A stretch of DNA of 64,000 nucleotides, taken from positions 1-64,000 of the forward strand of contig CAKULN010000002.1 in assembly GCA_934667175.1 (NCBI GenBank), in the 5' to 3' direction. Under the pieces are notes generated by a model. The model had not been told where the DNA came from. It searched no databases and worked only from the letters and a program-made list of their open reading frames with translations. Positions within the stretch are counted from its first letter, which is position 1; each line of letters starts with the position of its first letter. The position numbers and the translations under genes are program-made. This stretch comes from an uncultured Bacteroidales bacterium (GTDB lineage Bacteria; Bacteroidota; Bacteroidia; Bacteroidales; UBA932). Below, piece by piece: positions 39,838 to 47,606 of this stretch.

Positions 39838-40872
39838 ATGCCCATCGCCTTAAAATTAAATAACGCTTCGCCTGTTCCTGTTTACAAGCAACTTATGGAT
39901 CAGATTGAGTCCGGGATAAAAGACGGATTGTTCCACAGCGGCGAGCTTCTGCCGTCGATGAACGAGCTTTCAGCCAAACTGGACATCTCCAAAGAGACTG
40001 TCAAGAAGGCCTATTTCCTGCTTAGGGACAGAGGAGTGATCAGTTCCACGCAAGGCAAAGGGTACTATATCGCAGACCGTAGCAGCACCAGAAAGATGAA
40101 GATCCTGCTGTTGTTCGACAAGTTCAGCAACACCAAGCAGATCCTGTACAACGCTTTCGCTTCCGCCATCGGCGGCATGGCCGACATCACCATCTATCTT
40201 CACAATCAGCAGATAAGTCTTCTCGAGTATTATCTTGACGAGAATCTTGGAATGTTTGACTACTATGTGGTGACGCCTCATTTCCCGCTTGATCCGGAAA
40301 CCCGGAAGCGTGCTCTCAAGGCGTTGAGGCGTATCCCTAACAGGAAACTCATCATACTTGACAACTATATGCCGGAGCTTCAGGGCAACTACGGTGCAGT
40401 ATATCAGGATTTCGAGAACGATGCCTATTATGGCTTGATGATGGGTGTCGATAAATTGAAGGAAGTGCCTAAACTGAATGTGGTCATCGAACTCTCAAGT
40501 CTCTACCATGCGATGATCTCAAAGGCGGTTTCCCGTTTTTGTGACGAGAACGGCATTCCGTATAAGTTCTACACCCAGGTCACTCCGGAGATCGTCAAGC
40601 CCAAGGAAGTCTATCTGATCCTTCACGGTCAGTTCGACATGGAGCTCATCAAACTGGCAAGGGCAGCCAAGGAACTGAATCTTAAGCCGGGAAGGGATTT
40701 CGGCATCATCTCCTACAATGAGTCCCCGATGAGTGAGATAGTCCTTGATGGCCTGACAACCATCTCGGCGGATTTCGTGCGGATGGGGACCCTTGCCGCT
40801 GAGATGATTCTTGAGGGCCGGCTGTTCAAGCAGAAGTGCGACTTCAGGATGATCCGCAGAAATTCTTTCTGA
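39838..40872 (+). CDS. GntR-type regulator with sugar-binding (LacI-like) domain
   Basis: A 344-residue regulator: an N-terminal GntR winged helix (about 10-80; PVYKQLMDQIESGIKDGLFHSG, ELSAKLDISKETVKKAYFLL) joined to a periplasmic-binding-protein-like domain (about 85-320). A conserved tail GLTTISADFVRMGTLAAEMIL matches LacI/Peripla_BP_3 effector domains. This combination responds to a sugar. It lies directly upstream of the PUL and is the most likely regulator of it, perhaps at the palindrome at 40926-40946. Confidence 0.87.
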   Translation: MPIALKLNNASPVPVYKQLMDQIESGIKDGLFHSGELLPSMNELSAKLDISKETVKKAYFLLRDRGVISSTQGKGYYIADRSSTRKMKILLLFDKFSNTKQILYNAFASAIGGMADITIYLHNQQISLLEYYLDENLGMFDYYVVTPHFPLDPETRKRALKALRRIPNRKLIILDNYMPELQGNYGAVYQDFENDAYYGLMMGVDKLKEVPKLNVVIELSSLYHAMISKAVSRFCDENGIPYKFYTQVTPEIVKPKEVYLILHGQFDMELIKLARAAKELNLKPGRDFGIISYNESPMSEIVLDGLTTISADFVRMGTLAAEMILEGRLFKQKCDFRMIRRNSF

Positions 40873-40925
40873 TATAATCTATACGCTTGATCCTTTTATC
40901 TCTGGCGAATATTCCGGGACAACAT

Positions 40926-40946
40926 TTCTTGAAAATTTTTGAAGAA
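40926..40946. promoter_or_regulatory. Palindromic operator candidate of the PUL
   Basis: TTCTTGAAAA-T-TTTTGAAGAA (21 bp, symmetrical except for one G/G position) overlaps the -33 box of the PUL promoter. The AT-rich centre and flanking TTCTT/AAGAA arms suit a dimeric repressor; the GntR-type regulator encoded just upstream is the natural candidate. Confidence 0.5.
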
Positions 40947-40968
40947 CCGGAAATAGTTCATATATTTG
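40938..40968 (+). promoter_or_regulatory. Promoter of the PUL
   Basis: TTTG (40938-40941), a 19-nt spacer and TATATTTG (40961-40968) match the Bacteroidota consensus. Transcription would begin near 40974, about 62 nt before the first PUL gene (41037). No other promoter of this strength was seen up to 58163. Confidence 0.65.
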
Positions 40969-41036
40969 CATCGTGAATACCACACCACAACACACATAAC
41001 ATACGGACAAATTTAACAAATATAAAGAATAGAAGT

Positions 41037-42473
41037 ATGAAGAAGTTGTTTGTAGCCACAGTCTTGTTACTTGCGATGACGATGTCTGTCTCCGCTCAAA
41101 AGAAGCCATATTCAGTGACGTGGCGGAACTTTAACACTTACTCCACCAGATTGCCTGAGACGGGGAGACTCGTGACCAAGCCGGCGGACGGTACTGGTGA
41201 TTCCAGATGGTCCATTGGCTGCGAGACCCTTGACAGGGACTATGCTGATTTCAGTCAGTATAAGGAGTATGTCGGTCCTCTGGGTGTCGGCTACGCCAGG
41301 ATTCAGAGCGGCTGGGCGAAGTGCGAGACTGAGAAGGGCAAGTACGATTTCGCATGGCTTGACGAGATCGTGGACGGCCTTAATTCGCAGGGAGTACGTC
41401 CGTGGATGTGTCTTTGTTATGGCAACCCTCTCTACGGTGCTGACCGCAATCTTGGTTCCGGCCTTTTCGCGAAGGATGAGGTGATGAAGCCTTGGCTGAA
41501 ATATGTCAGGGAGACTGTCAAGCACTATGGTGACCGTGTCGCCATGTGGGAGATATGGAACGAGCCGAACCTCAGGAGCAAGAACAATCCGGAGATCTAT
41601 GCCGAGATGCTGATCGCCACGGCGGAGGAGATCAGAAAGGTCAACCGCAAGGCCGTGATCATCGGCTTCGGTCTGGCCGGAGTGCCTACCGCTTGGCCTA
41701 AGAAGGTCATGGACATCCTCAAGGAAAGGAAAAAGGCCGATTTGATCGACATGGTCTCTTTCCACCCGTATTACCCTAATCCGGACAACGCGACAACCGA
41801 CATCATCGCCCTCGACAGCCTGATGAAGTCATATTCCCCGAAAATCAAGCTTTTCCAGGGTGAGACAGGTTGCCCTTCGATCCTTGAATATGGTCATGCG
41901 ATGAACCACTACGAGTGGAGCGAGTACAAGCAGGCCAAGTGGGACTTGAGACGAATGGCTAACGACTTCCGCCTGGAGATCATGTCCAACATATTCACTA
42001 TGGTTGACTTGCAGTACGAGAATATGCTTCAGTCATTCGGTCTCATCAGGATGAATCTTCTGAAGAAGGTGGTTTACAAGAGGCCTTCCTACTATGCTGT
42101 TCAGCACATGGCAAGTCTCCTGACAACGAAGGTGTATCCTTTTGACCTTGAGGTAGAGCACAACGCAACGAGGGAGATTTCGATTGTGGGAATGAAGGAT
42201 GAGGCTGGCAAGACAGTCGGCGCTATGCTGTGGTACAGTGATCAGATGCCGACCGACCAGCTTGAGAAGGACAATGTGAGCATGACCATCAAGGGGCTTG
42301 ACCTTAAGGATCCTGTGTACGTGGAGCCTATCACCGGAAAAGTGCACGAACTCAAGACCGTGATTCTGAGAGGTGGCTTGAGCGGTGGAAACGTCCGTCT
42401 GTCCGGCCTTCCGATGTGGGACAGTCCTGTTTTCCTGATGGAGCGCAAGAGTGTCGGCATGGAACGGAAATAG
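41037..42473 (+). CDS. Exported clan GH-A glycoside hydrolase
   Basis: A 478-residue secreted enzyme (signal peptide ending SVSAQ). The TIM-barrel catalytic pair is visible: acid/base E176 in WEIWNEPN and nucleophile E276 in FQGETGCPS, a clan GH-A pattern. GH39 or a neighbouring family is likely, but the family cannot be fixed by reading. A C-terminal beta domain (about 370-478) follows. As the first gene of the PUL, right after the promoter, it probably processes the target glycan or an oligosaccharide released from it. Confidence 0.78.
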   Translation: MKKLFVATVLLLAMTMSVSAQKKPYSVTWRNFNTYSTRLPETGRLVTKPADGTGDSRWSIGCETLDRDYADFSQYKEYVGPLGVGYARIQSGWAKCETEKGKYDFAWLDEIVDGLNSQGVRPWMCLCYGNPLYGADRNLGSGLFAKDEVMKPWLKYVRETVKHYGDRVAMWEIWNEPNLRSKNNPEIYAEMLIATAEEIRKVNRKAVIIGFGLAGVPTAWPKKVMDILKERKKADLIDMVSFHPYYPNPDNATTDIIALDSLMKSYSPKIKLFQGETGCPSILEYGHAMNHYEWSEYKQAKWDLRRMANDFRLEIMSNIFTMVDLQYENMLQSFGLIRMNLLKKVVYKRPSYYAVQHMASLLTTKVYPFDLEVEHNATREISIVGMKDEAGKTVGAMLWYSDQMPTDQLEKDNVSMTIKGLDLKDPVYVEPITGKVHELKTVILRGGLSGGNVRLSGLPMWDSPVFLMERKSVGMERK

Positions 42474-42515
42474 TGAGCGTCCACATAGAATGAACACTAA
42501 AATACATCATAACTA

Positions 42516-45500
42516 ATGAAGGATAATTATGGACAATTAATCCAACGCAGCCTGGGGTCAATCCTCCGGGTTGCTTTGGCTGTTCTGATGTGCCTGACCT
42601 TGAATACCACGTTCAGTACGGGTTCCCAGGCCGCAGCGCAGAATCGAGCTGCATCCAAAACCGTGAAGATCAAAGGATCTGTCATCGATGAGGATTCCAA
42701 ACCTGTCCCTGGTGTCGCTGTCCTTGTCAAAGGCCGGCCTGAACTTGGCGGCACGATGACGGACGAGAATGGCGAGTTCGCTTTCAATGTGCCGTCCAAT
42801 TCCACGGTACAGTTCTCATGCATCGGCTACAAAACGGTTGAGAGATCGGCTTCCCAGACATTGGATTGGCTGATAACCTTGCAGGAAGAATCAGTTGCTC
42901 TTGAAGGCACCGTCGTGGTCGGCTACGGCGTGCAGCGCAAGGAAAGCGTTGTCGGTGCCATCACCCAGGTCAAGGCCGAGGATCTTGAGAAAACGGGAAC
43001 CACTAACATTACCAACGCTTTGGCAGGTAAGGTCTCCGGACTCCTTGTATATTCCCAGAACGGCGCTCCAGGCCAGAGCGACGCCACATTGATACTTCGT
43101 GGCCTTTCCAGCTGGAACGGCAACTCTCCTCTTGTGATGGTCGATGGCATCGAACGTTCGATGAGCATGTTGTCCCCGACTGACATCGCAAGCGTTTCTG
43201 TCTTGAAGGATGCGTCCGCCACTGCCGTCTATGGTGCCAAGGGTGCGAACGGTGTGATCCTTGTCACCACAAAGACCGGCTCGAAGGGTGCCCCTAAATT
43301 TTCCATCAATGTGGAGCAGGGGTTGAACTCTCCTATGTGGACCCCTGAGCACGTGGATGCAGGGACTGTGACCAGAATGGCGAACATCGCCTATAAGAAC
43401 ACCCAGTCCTTCGGCTCGCAGTTCTCGGACGAGGTGATAAAGAAATACGAGGACCAGTCAGACCCTATGAGATATCCGGATGTGCATTGGTACGATCTCC
43501 TCCAGAAAAAGTTCGCGACCAGCACGAACGCTGACTTCTCGGTGTCGGGAGGCTCGGACAAGGTCCGTTATTATTTGGGAGTCAGTTATGTGCACGAGGG
43601 TTCGATCATCAAGGAGATCTATCCGGGGACGAATTTCGCAAGCGACAGGATCAACTATCGTATGAACCTTGACTGGGATGTCACGAAGTCAACCTTGCTG
43701 TCTTTCAAGGTGGGAGGTGTCACCAATATGGTGAAGAATCTGGCTTCGCACTCCGGATCCTCATGGCTTTTCAGCACGATCTACCAGTCGCCGACCATCA
43801 CATTCCCGGCCTATTATCCGGCGGATGTCCTGAAGCAGTATCCTGATCCTAACTATCCGGACGCGGATTCGGACCGTGTCGGCGCCAACCAAGGCTCAAA
43901 GTATGATAATCCGTATTCCGCATTGGCGGATCCTGATTATGTGAAAAACGTGAATTACCGTTTGTTCACCGACCTCATCCTTACCCAGAAGCTGGATTTC
44001 ATCACCGTGGGTCTGTCCGCCACCGCAAAGTTCGGTATGACTTCGTCCTATGCGAGAGTCTCGCAGAAAGCCTCGACAAACTTCGCCAAATGGAACATCA
44101 ACTGGGATGCGTATGACGCCGGCAACACGGACATCTGGGAGATTCAGGGAGGATCGTCCAATTATGTGTGGAATGACAAGCCTTTCTCCATCACTCAGAG
44201 CAACTCGCCTTCAGGTGTCGGTTTCATCACATATCTTGAAGGGTCTCTTAATTACAGCAGGAAGTTCTCCAGAAAGCATAATGTCTCCGCCTTGGCTCTT
44301 TACAACCAAAGGCAGTACAACTCCGGTGCCTCCTTCCCGAAGAGAACCCAGTCCTTTGTCGGTCGTGTCACTTATGACTACAAGGGCAAGTATCTGTTCG
44401 AGGGCAACATAGGTGTGACGGGAAGCGAGCAGTTCTCTCCTGACTACAGGTATGGTGTGTTCCCTTCCGCCGCCGTCGGCTACATTGTCTCAAAGGAGAA
44501 GTTTTGGAAGAGGGCCATGCCTTGGTGGAGCACGATGAAGATCCGTTACTCCAACGGTTGGGTCGGGAGTGATGCCTCGGGCAGTAACTGGCTTTACTAT
44601 TCTTCGTGGAAACAGACCAGCGGATATTATCAGGAGGAAGCGGCCGCGAACGTCACGGCGAGATGGGAGACCGCGCACAAGCAGGATCTCGGCTTCGAGA
44701 TGGGTTTCCTCAAGGACAGGCTCACGGTCAATGTCGATCTGTATGACGAGAAACGTAACGATATGCTGATGCCTCCTGTCGTGACCGCCTTTGTGGGTGT
44801 CGCCTACAAGGATGTGAACGCGGGAGCTTTGAAGAAGCACGGCTTCGAGGTCGAGGTCAATTGGCAGAACACCACCTCCGGTGGCTTCACCTACAATTTC
44901 GGCGGTATGATCGGACTCAGCGAGAACAGGATAACCAAGTATGGCGACGCTCCTTACGCTCCTGAATATCAGAAATATGCCGGCACGCCTTTGCAGTCGG
45001 CCAGAACCGGTGACCAGCTTATCGATGACAAATTCTTCGGAAGCATCGACGAGATCCACGGCTATCCTAACTATGCCACTGAGTGGACGAACGTTGTCCC
45101 CGGAGTCTATAAGTTCCTTGACTACGTCCCGGACGGAAAGATCTCCCAACAGGATCTTCATGTGCTGAAAGGATCCGCTTACGCTCCGGGAGTATATTCA
45201 TTCAATGTCGGCGGCGCTTACAAAGGGTTGACCTTCAAGGTGCTGTGTACGGGTACCATCGGCAAGTACATCAATTACAAGCGTGTGAACATCGTTCCGT
45301 TCTATGCGGGAGCCTATGTCATCCACGATTCGCACTTGAACTACTGGACTCCGACCAACAGGGATTCGGACATCCCGGCGCTGTCATTCTCTGACGAGAT
45401 GTACGCTTGGGGCGGTGGCTCCTCCACCTATCCTGGCTACGATCTGGCTATTCCGGATTTCACCTGGAAGCGTTCGGACTACATGACCGTCAAGGAGGTT

Positions 45501-45695
45501 ATGCTGTCGTACAGATTCTCTGGACCGAACATCAAACGGATCCTCGGTGTGAAGCATCTTGCTGTCGGACTTATCTGCAACAATCTGTGGACATTCTCCA
45601 ACATCACGGACACCGATCCTCAGAGACTTACCACAGCGGCAAACTCTTATCCGACAATGAGAATGCTAAAACTTAATGTCAACCTTGCGTTCTAA
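42516..45695 (+). CDS. SusC-like TonB-dependent glycan transporter 1
   Basis: A 1059-residue outer-membrane transporter. After a signal peptide comes a carboxypeptidase-regulatory-like domain (about 50-125, KIKGSVIDEDSKPVPGVAVLV), then the plug with the SusC hallmark VVVGYGVQRKESVVGAI (about 132-150) and a large barrel ending LKLNVNLAF. It imports oligosaccharides using TonB energy in complex with the SusD lipoprotein encoded next. The stop and the next start overlap by one base (TAATG). It lies 42 bp after the GH-A gene in the same transcript. Confidence 0.94.
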   Translation: MKDNYGQLIQRSLGSILRVALAVLMCLTLNTTFSTGSQAAAQNRAASKTVKIKGSVIDEDSKPVPGVAVLVKGRPELGGTMTDENGEFAFNVPSNSTVQFSCIGYKTVERSASQTLDWLITLQEESVALEGTVVVGYGVQRKESVVGAITQVKAEDLEKTGTTNITNALAGKVSGLLVYSQNGAPGQSDATLILRGLSSWNGNSPLVMVDGIERSMSMLSPTDIASVSVLKDASATAVYGAKGANGVILVTTKTGSKGAPKFSINVEQGLNSPMWTPEHVDAGTVTRMANIAYKNTQSFGSQFSDEVIKKYEDQSDPMRYPDVHWYDLLQKKFATSTNADFSVSGGSDKVRYYLGVSYVHEGSIIKEIYPGTNFASDRINYRMNLDWDVTKSTLLSFKVGGVTNMVKNLASHSGSSWLFSTIYQSPTITFPAYYPADVLKQYPDPNYPDADSDRVGANQGSKYDNPYSALADPDYVKNVNYRLFTDLILTQKLDFITVGLSATAKFGMTSSYARVSQKASTNFAKWNINWDAYDAGNTDIWEIQGGSSNYVWNDKPFSITQSNSPSGVGFITYLEGSLNYSRKFSRKHNVSALALYNQRQYNSGASFPKRTQSFVGRVTYDYKGKYLFEGNIGVTGSEQFSPDYRYGVFPSAAVGYIVSKEKFWKRAMPWWSTMKIRYSNGWVGSDASGSNWLYYSSWKQTSGYYQEEAAANVTARWETAHKQDLGFEMGFLKDRLTVNVDLYDEKRNDMLMPPVVTAFVGVAYKDVNAGALKKHGFEVEVNWQNTTSGGFTYNFGGMIGLSENRITKYGDAPYAPEYQKYAGTPLQSARTGDQLIDDKFFGSIDEIHGYPNYATEWTNVVPGVYKFLDYVPDGKISQQDLHVLKGSAYAPGVYSFNVGGAYKGLTFKVLCTGTIGKYINYKRVNIVPFYAGAYVIHDSHLNYWTPTNRDSDIPALSFSDEMYAWGGGSSTYPGYDLAIPDFTWKRSDYMTVKEVMLSYRFSGPNIKRILGVKHLAVGLICNNLWTFSNITDTDPQRLTTAANSYPTMRMLKLNVNLAF

Positions 45696-47590
45696 TGAAT
45701 ATGAAAACTTTTGTCAACAAGATAAAATACGGTCTGCTCGGCGTCGCCGCGTTCATCGGCGTCAGTGGCTGCAATTTTCTGGACGTGGATCCGGAGCTGG
45801 GACTTTCCGATGAGGAAGTGTTCGGCTCATACTCCGCGTTCCGCAAATATTTCGATTGGATCTATGAATCCAACGGAGGAAAGAATATGGAGAGGATCCA
45901 TATCGCATACCCGTTCTACTACGATCTTTTTCAGCAGTATGCGTTCTCCTGGTACAACACGACAGACATCGCGGATGCCGGAAGAATGGGTGTCACCCAG
46001 CAGTATTTCAAGCAGGGAGCCCTTACCCAGGATTTCCTTGAGAAAGTGACATTCGACACAGGTAAGGCTGACAACAAGCCGATCTGCAAGGCTATGTTCT
46101 CCACGATCAGAAGGTGCAATATGACAATTGCCCACATTGACGAGTGCCTCAACATCACCGAGGATCAGAAGAACGATCTTCTCGGACAGGCGTTCGCGCT
46201 TCGTGGGTTCGCCCATTTCACACTTTGCCGTCTGTTCGGCGGGATGCCTTATCTGGATCATGTCATCGAGGCCGATGAGGAGTGGGATCTTCCGAGACTT
46301 TCCACCCACGAGACGTTCACAAAGGCGGCGGAGGATCTTAAGACCGGTTATGAGATGATGTCCAAAGCCGGCGTGGCCCGCCGCAACACTCCGGAGAACC
46401 TCGTGTCAGGCACCGTTGATGAGATCAATGGCATAGCCGCCATCGGCATCCGTTCAAGGGTTTTGCTTTACGCCGCCAGCGAACTGCACAACGAGAAAGG
46501 ACAGGAGGATTGGGTGGTGGCCGCTGATGCCGCGGCCGAGGCGTTGAAAGCCGCGCTTGACGCGGGGTTCACCCTTCTTCCGAAAGAAAAGTACACGAAC
46601 AACTTCTACGGTCAGCAGATGACCAACGAGACAATCTGGGCTTGGTCATACAATGCAAGAAACGATCACAAGAATTTTGAGGGAATATTCGCTTATCCGC
46701 AGTCAGGCCTTGCCAGCAACGCTACCTCCGGGGTCTGCCCGACACAGAATTTTGTGGACAGGTATGAGACCGTTTACGGCGAACCGCTTGTGACGGATGA
46801 GGATAAAGCCGCGGCGATAGCGGCGGGACACTATAATCCCCAGAATCCGTATGCGGGCAGGGATCCCCGTCTTGAACTTACAATAGTCCACGACGGCTCG
46901 GCTAACAGTTATGCTTCGAAGAAAGTTATCAACATCTATTACGATCCTGCCAAAAAGACATATCCGTTGACATCCATATCCAAACTCAGTGTTAATTTTG
47001 CTATTGATTGGGGCACGAAGGATAACAGTCAGCAAGGGTATTCCAACACAGGGTACTATTGTAAGAAGTATTGGGACGGCAACATCGGGAAAAAAGGGAA
47101 GAAGCATTACCACATCGACCCGATTGTAAGGGTCGCCGAGCTTTACCTGAACTACGCCGAGGCTGTCAACGAGGCCTACGGTCCGAACGGCACCGCCGGT
47201 GGGCTTGATCTTACAGCGGTGCAGGCCATCAACATCATCAGGAATCGTGTCGGCCAGCCTGACGTGCTGGAGAAGTACACCGCTGACAAGAACAGCTTCC
47301 GCGAGAGGATCCGCAACGAGCGTGGCATCGAGCTGGCTTTCGAAGGACACCACTACTACTACGACATCAGAAGATGGAAGACCGCTCCGGAGCTTATGGG
47401 CAAGACTCTCTACGGAATGTACGTGGAAAGCATCAAGAAGAGCGCGGAGTATCCTATCGGAAGGAAGTTCGAGGTCCGTCCGCTTCCTAACAACCGCCAG
47501 TGCGTCTGGAAGGACTATATGTACTACCTTCCTTTCCCTGACTCCGAGGCCTACAAACTCAAGAATTTTGTGAACTGGACCTGGAAGTAA
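45695..47590 (+). CDS. SusD-like glycan-binding lipoprotein 1
   Basis: A 631-residue surface lipoprotein with lipobox VSGC and the mature start NFLDVDPELGLSDEEVF, typical of SusD/RagB proteins. Helical TPR-like repeats run through the N-terminal half (LLGQAFALRGFAHFTLCRLFGGMPY). The C-terminal half has the family pattern ERIRNERGIELAFEGHHYYDIRRWK (split as ERIRNERGIELAFEG and HHYYYDIRRW). It caps the SusC 1 channel and captures glycan. It shares an overlapping start with the SusC gene. Confidence 0.94.
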   Translation: MNMKTFVNKIKYGLLGVAAFIGVSGCNFLDVDPELGLSDEEVFGSYSAFRKYFDWIYESNGGKNMERIHIAYPFYYDLFQQYAFSWYNTTDIADAGRMGVTQQYFKQGALTQDFLEKVTFDTGKADNKPICKAMFSTIRRCNMTIAHIDECLNITEDQKNDLLGQAFALRGFAHFTLCRLFGGMPYLDHVIEADEEWDLPRLSTHETFTKAAEDLKTGYEMMSKAGVARRNTPENLVSGTVDEINGIAAIGIRSRVLLYAASELHNEKGQEDWVVAADAAAEALKAALDAGFTLLPKEKYTNNFYGQQMTNETIWAWSYNARNDHKNFEGIFAYPQSGLASNATSGVCPTQNFVDRYETVYGEPLVTDEDKAAAIAAGHYNPQNPYAGRDPRLELTIVHDGSANSYASKKVINIYYDPAKKTYPLTSISKLSVNFAIDWGTKDNSQQGYSNTGYYCKKYWDGNIGKKGKKHYHIDPIVRVAELYLNYAEAVNEAYGPNGTAGGLDLTAVQAINIIRNRVGQPDVLEKYTADKNSFRERIRNERGIELAFEGHHYYYDIRRWKTAPELMGKTLYGMYVESIKKSAEYPIGRKFEVRPLPNNRQCVWKDYMYYLPFPDSEAYKLKNFVNWTWK

Positions 47591-47606
47591 TTAACACGAC
47601 ACAAGA

